Source: Nocardiopsis sp. JB363
GTDB taxonomy: Bacteria > Actinomycetota > Actinomycetes > Streptosporangiales > Streptosporangiaceae
Length of the DNA: 64,000 nucleotides
Reading direction: 5' to 3'
Assembly (NCBI RefSeq): GCF_900143625.1
Contig: NZ_FRFF01000103.1
Coordinates: forward strand, 124,001 to 188,000
Shown here: positions 24,934 through 33,759 of the stretch, one piece after another
How positions within the stretch are numbered: the first letter of the stretch is position 1
Layout of the letters: every line of letters begins with the position of its first letter
Made by a program: the position numbers and the translations under genes
Notes under the pieces: model-generated
What the model was told of the DNA's origin: nothing
Database searches by the model: none
What the model saw: only the letters and a program-made list of their open reading frames with translations

Positions 24934-26262
24934 TCAGCGGTGTCCGCGCAGGTGTCTCAGTGCGTGGTCCAAGGCCAGGGGCGCGTGGCAGACCAGATCG
25001 GGTGCCAAACCCGTTCCCTCCCAGCCCTCCCCGCTGCGCGGGTCCCTGGGGGCTCCGGTGGAGACGAACACGCTCAGACCAGACGAGGCGGCGAAGTAGT
25101 CTCCGGGGTTGGCCGCGCCGGCGGTCCGGTGCCCCACCAGGACGGCACGTCCCAGCGTGCGCAGGGCCAGCGCGAAGCTCTCCGCGGCGGAGGCCGTGCC
25201 CGCGTCCACCAGTACGTACACCGGTACGTCCGGGCGCCGGGTGTTCTCCGGGTCCGCCGGGGTCCACGACCGCCACACCTCGCCGTCGCGCGGGTGGAAG
25301 GAGACCACCTCGACCGGGGTGTCGGGCACCAGGTGGTCGACCAGGAACTCCACCATGCTCGGCGAGCCTCCCGGGGTGCCCCGCAGGTCGAACACGACGG
25401 CCTCGGCGTCGGCCAGGGGTCGCAGCCGTTCCCGGGCGAGCCCGGTCAGCCGTCGCCCCGCCTCCGTTCCGGGGGCCAGGTGCGTGAACTCGGCGACGTC
25501 CACCACGAGCACACCCTCCCTCTCGGTGACATCGAACCCCACGTCGTCCACCCGGGCCCGTGAACGGTGGTCCCGGCGGCGGATCTCGGCGGTGGGCACC
25601 ACCCGGAAGTGGCCGTCGTACGGGCGCAGCACCTCGGTGAGGGCGGCCGCCACGGCGGGTAGCGAACGTGCTCCGCCGAGGGCGAGGCCACGGAGCCCGG
25701 CCGCGGCCCGCGACGCGATCTCCGGGTGGACGTAGTTCCTCTCGACCAGGTCCGCCACCTCGTCCACCAGGGCGGGCGTGTCGACCCCCTCCGTGTCAAT
25801 CCCCTCCGCGTCGGCCTCGCCGGAGTCCTGCGGTAGGAAGGGGCGCCGGTCCAGGACGTCCAGCGCGGCGGAGACGGTCCCGTTCAAGTCGGTTCCCAGC
25901 TCCCGGTTCAACCCAGAGGCGGCCTCGGCGGTGAATCGCCACCGACGTTCGACGGCGGGCAGTTGTTCCAGGCAGAACGGGCTCAGCCGCACCCGCCGTT
26001 CCCGACCGTCCTGACTGTCGGCCGGGACGAGGAGGTCGAGTCGGCGCATCTGGGCGACGGTCTGGCTGGTGGCCGAACGCGTCATGCCGGTCTCCCGGGC
26101 GAGGCCGCCCACGGACAGGGACAGGTGACGAAGAAGCGCCCTGGTCACGGGGGTGAAGGCGGCTCGGAAGGCGAGACCGTCGGCCTCGTAGGCGCGATCG
26201 ACGGCTCCGTCCAGGGTGGTGACGAGCCGGCGGAGGTTGGTGCCGAGTGTGGGGGAGGTCAT
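24934..26262 (-). CDS. MarR-type regulator fused to an S41 (tricorn/CtpA-like) peptidase domain
   Basis: 442 residues. Residues ~1-140 look like a MarR winged helix (LRHLSLSVGGLARETGMTRSATSQTVAQMRRLDLLV, then an acidic wing). Residues ~160-440 form an S41 peptidase: a helical start (LVDEVADLVERNYVHPEIAS), YDGHFR with the His218 usual in S41, the core VVFDLRGTPGGS, and the nucleophile region VDAGTASAAESFALAL (Ser358, Glu361) followed by LVGHRTAGA. The usual residues of the tricorn-type tetrad thus seem kept, so the domain is probably active. The fusion is in frame with no stop and no signal peptide. It would be a cytosolic, DNA-binding protease or a regulator sensing a peptide-like ligand. Confidence 0.75.
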   Translation of the reverse strand: MTSPTLGTNLRRLVTTLDGAVDRAYEADGLAFRAAFTPVTRALLRHLSLSVGGLARETGMTRSATSQTVAQMRRLDLLVPADSQDGRERRVRLSPFCLEQLPAVERRWRFTAEAASGLNRELGTDLNGTVSAALDVLDRRPFLPQDSGEADAEGIDTEGVDTPALVDEVADLVERNYVHPEIASRAAAGLRGLALGGARSLPAVAAALTEVLRPYDGHFRVVPTAEIRRRDHRSRARVDDVGFDVTEREGVLVVDVAEFTHLAPGTEAGRRLTGLARERLRPLADAEAVVFDLRGTPGGSPSMVEFLVDHLVPDTPVEVVSFHPRDGEVWRSWTPADPENTRRPDVPVYVLVDAGTASAAESFALALRTLGRAVLVGHRTAGAANPGDYFAASSGLSVFVSTGAPRDPRSGEGWEGTGLAPDLVCHAPLALDHALRHLRGHR

Positions 26263-26314
26263 CCGTCAACCATGACAGGGCTGTTGCTTATGGAGAAGAC
26301 CCTCGACCGAACAC

Positions 26315-26348
26315 GAGGGGCCCGGCGGTCAGAACCTCCGGGCCCCTC
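26315..26348. terminator. Terminator of the GHL10 gene
   Basis: An 11-bp perfect stem (26315-26325 with 26338-26348), loop of 12 nt, just past the minus-strand GHL10 stop. Confidence 0.7.
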
Positions 26349-26368
26349 ATGCGCTCTTCAAGCGGTTC

Positions 26369-28000
26369 CTAGGGAAGGTGGACCGGCTCGCTCGCCGGGC
26401 TCTCGTGGTGCAGACGGTCCAGCGCGGTCACGTGGTACGTGGTGTCCGAACCGTCGGAGACGTCGAAGGTCGCGGCCCCGTCCTCGTCGGCGCGCACCGT
26501 GCCCAGCATGTTGCGCGGGTCCTCGATGCCGCACTCGCCCTGGTCCGGGGCGGGTTCCCCATCGAAGCCGTACACCGCGTAGTAGGCGGGAGCCTCACCC
26601 GAGCCCGACGCGATCTCCAGCGCGCCGTCGTCGGTCGTGCTCGCCTCCGGCGGCGCGGGAGCGGTCCCGCCCAGGTCCTCCTTGACCGGGATCAGCGCCG
26701 GGCTGGAGTAGTGGTCCGACACCAGGACGTCCATGGCCTCCTGGGCGTTGGTGCGCAGCGAGTTCGCGCTGAAGTACACGTCACCGTGCACCCCCGCGTG
26801 ATCGCGGTTGAAGTCCAAGTGCGAGGAGAGTTCGTTCGGGTCCTCCCAAGCGCCCTCGTTGCCGACCTTGTAGGCGGCCTGCCCGATGTACAGGTGGGTG
26901 TCGGTGCTCGCGGCGACCTCCTCCCACCAGGGGACGAGCGCCGCGTAGTCGGCCACGGGAAGCCCGATCTCCCAGTAGACCTGCGGGTTGATGTAGTCGA
27001 GCCAGCCCTCGGTGACCCACTTGCGGCTGTCGGCGAACTGGTCGTCGTAGGACTGCGAACCGCTGGTCTCGGAGCCCTCGGGGTCGGTGGAGGAGTTGCG
27101 CCAGATCCCGAACGGGCTGATGCCGAACTTCACGTGCGGCTTGGTGGCGTTCACGGCCTCGCTCATCTCCCGGACCATGGTGTCGACGTTGTCGCGCCGC
27201 CAGTCCTCGATGTCGTCGAAGTCGCCGCCGTGCTCGGCGAACGTGTCCTCGTCCGGGATCTCCTCCCCCTCGGCCGGGTAGGGGTAGAAGTAGTCGTCGA
27301 AGTGCACGCCGTCGAGATCGTAGTTCTCCACCGAGTCCATCATCGCCTCGATCACGAACTCGCGCGCCTCGGGAATCCCGGGGTTGTAGTAGAGCTGACC
27401 GTTGTAGTCGAAGACCCAGTCCGGGTTCTGGCGGGCCGGGTGGTCCTCGACCAGCTGCGACGGGTCGTCGTGCATGGCGACCCGGTAGGGGTTGTACCAG
27501 GCGTGGAATTCGAGGTTGCGGGAGTGCGCTTCCTCGACCGCGTATTCCAGCGGGTCGTACCCGGGGTCGCCGCCCTGCTCGCCGGTCAGCCATTCCGACC
27601 ATGGTTCGTGGGGTGAGGGCCAGAAGGCGTCGGCGGTGGGTCTGATCTGGACGAACACCGAGTTGAGCCCGTTGTCGACGGCCTCGTCGTAGAGGCCGTC
27701 CAGCTCGGCCTTCTGCTCATCGGCGCTCAGCCCTTGTTCGGAGGGCCAGTCGATGTTTTCCACGCCGGCGATCCACTCGGCGCGCATCTGGCGCTTGGGC
27801 GGCGCCTCGGGGTCGGTCTCACAGGCGTTCTGCCCCTCCGGGGCGGGTTCCGCCGCGGCCTGGGGCGCGTGCAGGAAGGCCGCGGTGAGAGCGGCGGTCA
27901 GGGCGCCGGCGAACAGTGCGGTGCGTGCTGCGGTATGGGGGATCGGAACCGTGGTTGGTCCGGTGCGCGCCGTGGGGCGGTTCCGGTGCGAGTACGCCAA
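26369..28000 (-). CDS. Secreted GHL10 (DUF187) family glycoside-hydrolase-like protein
   Basis: 543 residues. A long N-terminal signal peptide ends around FLHAPQAAAEP. The GHL10 TIM-barrel domain spans ~70-400 with RAEWIAGVENIDWPS, FVQIRPTADAFWPS, EFHAWYNPYRVA, DGVHFDDYFYPYP, FGISPFGIWRN and YINPQVYWE. A C-terminal fibronectin-like segment follows. YngK-like members probably cleave cell-wall or exopolymer glycans. The TTG at 28000 is preceded by AAAGGAG at good distance. Its promoter should lie in the A/T-richer region up to 28255. Confidence 0.88.
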   Translation of the reverse strand: MAYSHRNRPTARTGPTTVPIPHTAARTALFAGALTAALTAAFLHAPQAAAEPAPEGQNACETDPEAPPKRQMRAEWIAGVENIDWPSEQGLSADEQKAELDGLYDEAVDNGLNSVFVQIRPTADAFWPSPHEPWSEWLTGEQGGDPGYDPLEYAVEEAHSRNLEFHAWYNPYRVAMHDDPSQLVEDHPARQNPDWVFDYNGQLYYNPGIPEAREFVIEAMMDSVENYDLDGVHFDDYFYPYPAEGEEIPDEDTFAEHGGDFDDIEDWRRDNVDTMVREMSEAVNATKPHVKFGISPFGIWRNSSTDPEGSETSGSQSYDDQFADSRKWVTEGWLDYINPQVYWEIGLPVADYAALVPWWEEVAASTDTHLYIGQAAYKVGNEGAWEDPNELSSHLDFNRDHAGVHGDVYFSANSLRTNAQEAMDVLVSDHYSSPALIPVKEDLGGTAPAPPEASTTDDGALEIASGSGEAPAYYAVYGFDGEPAPDQGECGIEDPRNMLGTVRADEDGAATFDVSDGSDTTYHVTALDRLHHESPASEPVHLP

Positions 28001-28234
28001 GGTTGCTCCTTTGCGGCTTTCTGTCGTGCGGGCAGGGTCCGAAAGGTCCTGGTGGGTCCGTTCCGGGTGTCCCTGTGCGACGGTCAGCTCGGGCTTAGAA
28101 GAAAACCTTCATGATTTGACCCCTGAATGCAACACTCCTACGCCAGGTTGGTGCGAATGAGTTGTATGCGGCGTATGGGGTATTTGTGATGCCGATGTCG
28201 GCATTTGCCACGGTCGAAACGCGTGCTTCGGTGG

Positions 28235-28257
28235 GGGAACGTCCGTTCCCGATTTTT
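28235..28257. terminator. Short hairpin with T-run on the plus strand
   Basis: GGGAAC/GTTCCC arms (28235-28240, 28245-28250) are followed by GATTTTT on the plus strand. On the minus strand the hairpin comes straight after the Cas6e-like stop. It probably ends that transcript; a plus-strand RNA ending here is possible. Confidence 0.4.
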
Positions 28258-28801
28258 ACGCCTCTTGGGTGAGCAACAGGCCGGCCCCGGTCTGCAACCC
28301 CGCGCCGATCCCTCGCAGCGACAACTCACGCAGTCGCTCGCCGTCCACCACCGTGGCGATCCCGTCGAAGTGGAATCGGGCCGGCCTGCCGCCCAGTCGC
28401 TTCCACCCCACGGACGTCACCTCCATGACCCCCTCCAACCGCTGCTCCAGCCACGCCTCGAACCCGGACTCGGGGACGGGGACGCGCTTGCCGCTCTTGC
28501 CGTCCTCGCCGCGTCGCTCCGTGGGGGCCGTGATCAGCTCCCACTCGATCCTCTCGCCCGCCTCGTGCAGGGGCATCGGGTGGAACGTGGCCGTGATCGC
28601 GCCGGGCAGCTTGCCCCAGGCCGGGGCGGTGTCGGAGCTGACCAACAACATGTCCGGGGCCAGCCGCGCCCACAGCACCCGGGCCTTGGACTCGGGGTCG
28701 GGGGCGGGGTCGACGGAGCTGCGCACGGCCTTGCCCATCACCGTCCACTCCTGCATTCCGGTGGCGCGGTAGGGGTCGAGGCGGATGTTGGTCAGGTACA
28801 A
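28256..28801 (-). CDS. Stand-alone Cas6e/CasE-like protein
   Basis: 181 residues that align along their length with type I-E Cas6e (my recall of the Thermus protein): MYLTNIRLDP at the start, VLWARLAP, GKSGKRVPV then FEAWLEQRLE, and the C-terminal FHFDGIATVVDGERL and glycine-rich loop GIGAGLQTGAGLLL. Cas6e cuts CRISPR repeat RNA. In my alignment its catalytic His (His26 in Thermus) falls on Trp19, so cleavage by the usual mechanism is doubtful. No other cas gene or repeat array is present. The TTG at 28801 (GGAACGGA site) gives exactly the family's usual N-terminus. It is divergent from the PP2C and RNA-ligase genes. Confidence 0.75.
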   Translation of the reverse strand: MYLTNIRLDPYRATGMQEWTVMGKAVRSSVDPAPDPESKARVLWARLAPDMLLVSSDTAPAWGKLPGAITATFHPMPLHEAGERIEWELITAPTERRGEDGKSGKRVPVPESGFEAWLEQRLEGVMEVTSVGWKRLGGRPARFHFDGIATVVDGERLRELSLRGIGAGLQTGAGLLLTQEA

Positions 28802-28929
28802 GGAGATCCGTTCCGGTTCGTCCCCGCGGGGGGACTCGTGAGGGCGGGATCGTCCGACCCCGCCACGTCGACCCTCCACTCTAGAGGTCCGACCTGGCCG
28901 GGTCGGCCCGGGACTGCGATGATCCCCGG

Positions 28930-29733
28930 ATGGACCAAGAGCCCGGATGCGCCGAATGCGGCGGCACCGTCGCCCCCGACGGACACTGTTGGGACTGCGG
29001 CGCCGACCAGGAGGACTTCCACGCCCACGGGGAGCTCACCATCGAGGGAGGCGCGGGGGTCACCGATCGGGGGCATCGACGCCGGGTCAACGCCGACGCC
29101 CTGGCCCTGACCGAAGCGGGCCCCTGGCGGATCGGGGTCGTCTGCGACGGGGTGTCCATGTCCCCCAGACCCGAACGCGCGGCCCGGCTCGCGGCGACCG
29201 TCGGCGCGCGGGCCCTGGCCGAACGCCTGACCGCCAACGAAGTACCCGAGACCGCCTTGACCGACTCCGTCCGCATCGCGGGGAGGGCGGTCACCGCGCT
29301 GGCCGGACCCGAACCCACCGCCCCGGCCTGCACCTACGTCGCGGGCGTGGTCGGGCCCTCGGGACTGTGGGTGACGTGGATCGGCGACAGTCGCGCCCAC
29401 TGGCTTCCCGAACACGGACTCGGCCTACCGCTCACTCGTGACGACACCGCCGACTCCGGGGCGATCTCCGCCTGGCTGGGCGCCGACGCCGACCTCCCCG
29501 AACCGCATACGCGCAGCCTGTGCCCGAGCGAGCCCGGGGTGCTGCTGCTGAGCACCGACGGGCTGACCCGCTACCTGTCCGACGCGGACGCCCTGCGCGA
29601 CGTCATGCGGACGGTCGACCCGTTGCCCGGGGCGCGGGCCCTGGTCGACCACGCCCTGTCCGCCGGCGGACAAGACAACGTCACCGCGCTCCTCCTGCGA
29701 GTCCCCGCCCCGACGGCGCAAAACTCATTGTGA
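28930..29733 (+). CDS. PP2C-family protein phosphatase with N-terminal zinc ribbon
   Basis: 267 residues. The N-terminus carries a C-x2-C...C-x2-C zinc ribbon (CAECGG...CWDCG). The PP2C domain follows: TDRGHRRRVNADAL, GVVCDGVSMS (the usual DGMGG becomes DGVSM), WVTWIGDSRAHW, VLLLSTDGLTRY and GGQDNVTALLL, keeping the metal-binding aspartates. It would dephosphorylate Ser/Thr proteins. Such ribbons mark PP2C proteins linked to kinase modules, but no kinase is adjacent. It is 64 bp upstream of the RNA ligase, so the two may share a transcript. Confidence 0.88.
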   Translation: MDQEPGCAECGGTVAPDGHCWDCGADQEDFHAHGELTIEGGAGVTDRGHRRRVNADALALTEAGPWRIGVVCDGVSMSPRPERAARLAATVGARALAERLTANEVPETALTDSVRIAGRAVTALAGPEPTAPACTYVAGVVGPSGLWVTWIGDSRAHWLPEHGLGLPLTRDDTADSGAISAWLGADADLPEPHTRSLCPSEPGVLLLSTDGLTRYLSDADALRDVMRTVDPLPGARALVDHALSAGGQDNVTALLLRVPAPTAQNSL

Positions 29734-29797
29734 ACCCGGTTCCGGTTCGGCGATAGTGCCCCGGACACGAAGATCACCCCCCCCAGGAGGTTCGAGC

Positions 29798-30877
29798 ATG
29801 TCCACCCTTCGGGTGAGCGCCGAGCGACTCACGATCCTTGCGCACCCCAACGCCGACGCCCTGGAACTCGCCAAGGTCGGCTTGTTCCACGCCGTCGTGC
29901 CCAAAGGCGCCTACCGGACGGGTGAGTGGGCGGTCTACATCCCGGAACAGGCCATCCTGCCCGAGGACCTCATCGAGGAGCTCGGACTGACCGGCCGTCT
30001 CGCCGGTTCCAAAGCCGACCGTGTCAAGCCCCTGCGGCTGCGCGGGGAGATCTCCCAGGGCATCGTCTGCCGTCCCGCGAAGCTGGCGGGCCGGGACCTG
30101 GCCGCCGAGCACGAGGCCGGCACCGACTTCGCCGACGACCTCGGCGTGACCAAGTGGGTGCCGGAGGTGCCCACCCACATGGACGGTGAGTTCGTGGCCG
30201 CACCGGACCTCCTGCGCTGGATCGAGATCGAGAACGTCAAGCGCTATCCCGACACCTTCACCCCGGGGGAACCGGTCGTGGCCACCGAGAAGCTCCACGG
30301 CTCGGCCTGCCTGTACACGCTGGTGGTCGACACCGAGGAGGAGTTCGTGTCCTCCAAGGGGCAGGGCGGCAAGAATCTCGCTCTGGTCGCCGACGACAGG
30401 AACCTGTACTGGAGGGCGGTGCGCGCCCACGCGGTCGGTGAGGCCGCGCGTGCGCTGGCCCATCGGTTCGGCGCCCGCCGGGTGGGCGTGTTCGGTGAGG
30501 TGTTCGGCGCCGGGGTCCAAGACCTGAAGTACGGCGAGAACACCCGCACCGACCGGCCCGGCTACGCGGTGTTCGACATCGCCCTGGACGTGGACGGAAA
30601 ACGGGTCTGGGTGGACGCCGCCGATCTGCGCGAGGTGCTCGCCGAGGTGGGCCTGCCCGCGGTACCCGTGCTGTACGAGGGGCCCTACGACGAGAAGGCG
30701 CTGTTCGAGGCGGCCGACGGCAAGGAGACCTGGAGCGGGAAGGCGCTCAACATCCGTGAGGGCCTGGTGGCCCGACCGGCCCGCGAACGGTTCTCCGAGG
30801 TGCTGGTGGGGCGGACGATCGCCAAGTTCGTCTCCGACGCCTATCTGACCCGCAAGGGCGGCACCGAGTACGGGTGA
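29798..30877 (+). CDS. RNA ligase (ATP), DRB0094/Rnl5 family
   Basis: 359 residues: an N-terminal OB-type module (LRVSAERLTILAHPNADALE...GEWAVYIPE, LRLRGEISQGIVC) and a nucleotidyltransferase module with the adenylated-lysine motif VVATEKLHGSACL. Further elements are VGVFGEVFGAGVQDLKYG (motif III), EGLVARP (motif IV) and KFVSDAYLTRKGGTEYG at the end. This is the layout of Deinococcus RNA ligase Rnl5, which seals 3'-OH/5'-PO4 nicks in RNA duplexes. ATG at 29798 with a strong CAGGAGG site. A terminator overlaps its stop. Likely role: RNA repair. Confidence 0.9.
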   Translation: MSTLRVSAERLTILAHPNADALELAKVGLFHAVVPKGAYRTGEWAVYIPEQAILPEDLIEELGLTGRLAGSKADRVKPLRLRGEISQGIVCRPAKLAGRDLAAEHEAGTDFADDLGVTKWVPEVPTHMDGEFVAAPDLLRWIEIENVKRYPDTFTPGEPVVATEKLHGSACLYTLVVDTEEEFVSSKGQGGKNLALVADDRNLYWRAVRAHAVGEAARALAHRFGARRVGVFGEVFGAGVQDLKYGENTRTDRPGYAVFDIALDVDGKRVWVDAADLREVLAEVGLPAVPVLYEGPYDEKALFEAADGKETWSGKALNIREGLVARPARERFSEVLVGRTIAKFVSDAYLTRKGGTEYG

Positions 30878-30903
30878 GGCGGCCGGGGCCGACCGCCTCA
30901 CCC
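30872..30903. terminator. Bidirectional terminator overlapping the RNA ligase stop
   Basis: An 11-bp stem (30872-30882 with 30893-30903) lies between the convergent RNA-ligase and symporter genes. Confidence 0.7.
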
Positions 30904-30911
30904 GTTCATGT

Positions 30912-32408
30912 TCAGTGACGCGTGGCGGGGGAGGGGTCGGCATCGGCATCGGCGGTGGGGGAGTCCTCGCGGTGGCGTCGCGACAGCAGGTACCCCAACC
31001 CCAGCGTGATGGCGGACCCGATCGCGGTGTACCAGGTGAAGCCCACCAGCCCCGGCTCGAACAGGAACAGCCAGGCCATCGTCGCCACGGCCACCGCGAA
31101 GGCGATGGCGGCGTCGATCTGCCTGGCCCGCCGCACCCACAACCCCAGGAAGAACGCGCCCAACAGCCCGCCGTAGGTGATGCTGGCGACGGACAACCCC
31201 AGTTCCACCACCGGGTTGTCGGTACCGGTGAACATGGCGGCCGCACCGATGAACACCAGACCCCAGCCCAGGGTGAACAGACGGCTCATGCGCAGCGCCT
31301 GCTCGCCTTCCAACCGGCGACGGGAGAACTTCTCGTACAGGTCGGCCATGGTCGAGGACGACAGCGCCGACAGCGACGATGACAGGGTGCTCATCGCGGC
31401 CGCCATGATCCCGGCCAGGAGCAGCCCCGACAATCCCGCGGGCAGTCCCTCGGCGATGAACACCGGGAACAGTTCGTCGGAGGTGCTCATCCCCAACTGC
31501 TCCACGGTGGCGCGCTCGAAGTAGGAGTACAGCGCCAACCCCACGGTGAGGAACAGCGCGAACTGGACGAACACCACCACGCCGCTGACGATCACGGCCT
31601 TCTGCGCGTCGCGCAGTGTGCGGCACCCCAGGAGCCGCTGCACGATGAGCTGGTCGGCGCCGTGGGAGGCGGTGGAGAGCAGGGCCCCGCCCAGTACCGC
31701 GGTGACCGTGGCGTAGGGGGCGGAGATCGGGTTCGAGGTGAAGTCCAGGAACCGGGTCTTGCCCTCCTCCGCCGCGACCGCCAGGAAGTTCACGTCGAGG
31801 CTGGTCGCGATGACGACCAAGGCCACCACACCACCGACGCAGTACAGCCCCATCTGGAGGACGTCCACCCAGACCACCGCGCGGATGCCGCCCACCAGGG
31901 TGTACAGGATGGTCACCACCCCCATGATCGCGACGATCGCGAAGTAGGAGACCTCCAGGCCGATCGAGTCCAGGATGATCTTCATCGGAATGGCCGCGGC
32001 GAACAAGCGCACCCCGTCGGCGAGCAACCGGGTGAAGAGGAAGGTGACCGAGGCGGTGGCCTGCATGCCCCGACCGAAGCGCAGCCCCAGGTAGGCGTAG
32101 GCGGTGGTCATCTCACCCCGGTAGTACCGGGGCAGCAGCAGGAAGGCGACCACGATCCGACCGAGCAGGTAGCCCACGGCGACCTGGAGGAAGGTGACGT
32201 CGCCCAGGTAGGCGACCCCGGGAACGCTGATCACGGTGAGCGCGCTGGTCTCGGTGGCCACCACCGAGAGGCACACTGCCCACCAGGGCAGCTCGCGGTT
32301 GCCGATGAAGTAGTCCTTGACGTCGCGTTGGCGACCGGACAGTTTCAGGCCCAACCAGGCCGAACACAGCAGGTAGACGATGATGACGACGATGTCGATG
32401 GTCTGCAC
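30912..32408 (-). CDS. Sodium:solute symporter (SSS family)
   Basis: 498 residues with ~13 hydrophobic segments of the SSS fold: YLLCSAWLGLKLSGRQRDVKDYFIGNR at the start, TETSALTVISVPG, a long GGIRAVVWVDVLQ, HGADQLIVQRLL and the IMAAAMSTLSSSLSALSSS sodium-site helix. Substrates in the family are sugars, amino or sialic acids. Last gene of a three-gene minus-strand set with anmK and another SSS protein. That suggests import of a cell-wall sugar or sialic-type acid (inference). GTG start with GGAGGAAC. Confidence 0.9.
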   Translation of the reverse strand: MQTIDIVVIIVYLLCSAWLGLKLSGRQRDVKDYFIGNRELPWWAVCLSVVATETSALTVISVPGVAYLGDVTFLQVAVGYLLGRIVVAFLLLPRYYRGEMTTAYAYLGLRFGRGMQATASVTFLFTRLLADGVRLFAAAIPMKIILDSIGLEVSYFAIVAIMGVVTILYTLVGGIRAVVWVDVLQMGLYCVGGVVALVVIATSLDVNFLAVAAEEGKTRFLDFTSNPISAPYATVTAVLGGALLSTASHGADQLIVQRLLGCRTLRDAQKAVIVSGVVVFVQFALFLTVGLALYSYFERATVEQLGMSTSDELFPVFIAEGLPAGLSGLLLAGIMAAAMSTLSSSLSALSSSTMADLYEKFSRRRLEGEQALRMSRLFTLGWGLVFIGAAAMFTGTDNPVVELGLSVASITYGGLLGAFFLGLWVRRARQIDAAIAFAVAVATMAWLFLFEPGLVGFTWYTAIGSAITLGLGYLLSRRHREDSPTADADADPSPATRH

Positions 32409-32466
32409 CGGGCGGTTCCTCCGGAGGGTCTGCGGAACGGATACGGGTGGGCCACGGTCGTCCGGG

Positions 32467-33645
32467 TCAGCCCCGAGCGGCCTCGATCCGAAGACGCGCG
32501 GGTACCCGCGCGGCGGGTTCGGGAAGGCGCAGGGGCTCGGCGCCCGGTGTGAAACGGCCCGCCACGGTCGAGCGGTGGGCTCCCGTACATCCGGGGACCA
32601 CCCCGGGGATCCCGTGCCAACTCAGGAAACCGATCAGCGCGAAAAGGTACGCCTCCTTGGCGTCCCCGTCCACCCCGATCGCATCGCTGAAGGTGAGCCG
32701 CGCCGGCTTCAGGTGGGCGGCCAGACACTCCACCAGTACGGGGTTTCGGGTGCCGCCACCGGAGGCGATCACCTCCGTCACCCCGTGCGGGCGCAGGGCG
32801 TCGGCGACGGTGGTCGCGGTGAGCTCGACCAGTGTGGCGAGCAGGTCCCCGTCGTCGGGGCGGCCCGCCTCGCGCAACGACTCCTCCAGGTAATCGGGGC
32901 CGAACAGCTCCAGCCCGGTGCTCTTGGGCGGGTCCAACCGGAAGTAGGGCTCGGCGAGCAGGTGGTCCAGTAGTTCCGGGTCGGGGGTGCCGGTACGTGC
33001 GAGCGCGCCGTCGACGTCCAGGTCGCGTTCTCCGTCGCTGACCAGGCGCATCGCGGCGTCGAGCAGGGCGTTGGCGGGCCCGGTGTCGAAGGCCAGGGGC
33101 GGCGCGCCCTCGCGCACCACGGTCACGTTGGCGATGCCGCCGAGGTTGAGCGCCGCGGTGGGTTCGTTCCGGTCGCCCAGCAACAGGGTGTCCATGACGG
33201 CGGCCAGCGGTGCGCCCTGGCCGCCCGCGGCGACGTCCGAGGAGCGCAGGTCGGATACCACGGGAAGCCCGGTGGCCTCGGCGATCCAGGCGGGCTGACC
33301 CATTTGGAGGGTGCCGTGCACGGTGGATCCGGTGACCCAGTGGAAGAGCGTCTGTCCGTGGGAGACGACGAGGTCGGCACGACCGCCGCAGAAGGTCCGC
33401 ATGGCCTCCGTCGCCGCCGCGCCGAACTCCTGGCCGATGCGGGCGTCGACCTGGCACACCGTCTCCAGCGTGGTGGTCGCCGGTGGCAGTGCCGCGCGGA
33501 TCTGCCACCGCAGGGCGGTCGAGTAGGGGCGGGTGAGGTGGCCCAGCGGGGTCAGTCGGACCAGCTCACCGTCCAGTTCGAGCCGGGCGGCGGCGACGTC
33601 GATACCGTCGGCCGAGGTACCGGAGGACACACCGATGACGATCAT
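32467..33645 (-). CDS. anmK: Anhydro-N-acetylmuramic acid kinase
   Basis: 392 residues matching AnmK throughout. It shows the N-terminal phosphate loop GVSSGTSADGIDVAAAR, LVVSHGQTLFHW, VSDLRSSDVAAGGQGAPL, LNLGGIANVTV and VIASGGGTRNPVL near the end. AnmK hydrolyses and phosphorylates 1,6-anhydro-MurNAc to MurNAc-6-phosphate in peptidoglycan recycling. It lies between two SSS symporter genes in one direction (58 and 114 bp gaps), which points to uptake and recycling of wall fragments. ATG start after GTAGGAG. No MurQ etherase gene is in view. Confidence 0.93.
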   Translation of the reverse strand: MIVIGVSSGTSADGIDVAAARLELDGELVRLTPLGHLTRPYSTALRWQIRAALPPATTTLETVCQVDARIGQEFGAAATEAMRTFCGGRADLVVSHGQTLFHWVTGSTVHGTLQMGQPAWIAEATGLPVVSDLRSSDVAAGGQGAPLAAVMDTLLLGDRNEPTAALNLGGIANVTVVREGAPPLAFDTGPANALLDAAMRLVSDGERDLDVDGALARTGTPDPELLDHLLAEPYFRLDPPKSTGLELFGPDYLEESLREAGRPDDGDLLATLVELTATTVADALRPHGVTEVIASGGGTRNPVLVECLAAHLKPARLTFSDAIGVDGDAKEAYLFALIGFLSWHGIPGVVPGCTGAHRSTVAGRFTPGAEPLRLPEPAARVPARLRIEAARG

Positions 33646-33759
33646 GCGGCTCCTACGTCGGGGGGAGTCAGGGGGGCGTTCGGTGCGAAGAACTCACCGT
33701 TGTCACCGATATACCGTCCGTCGCGGGCGCGTCAACCCTCCCCGGCCCTCTCCTGGGAC

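Noticed and set aside
28001..30911. CRISPR array near the Cas6e-like gene
   Set aside because: I looked for evenly spaced 28-29 bp repeats around the gene and across the window and found none, nor any other cas gene.
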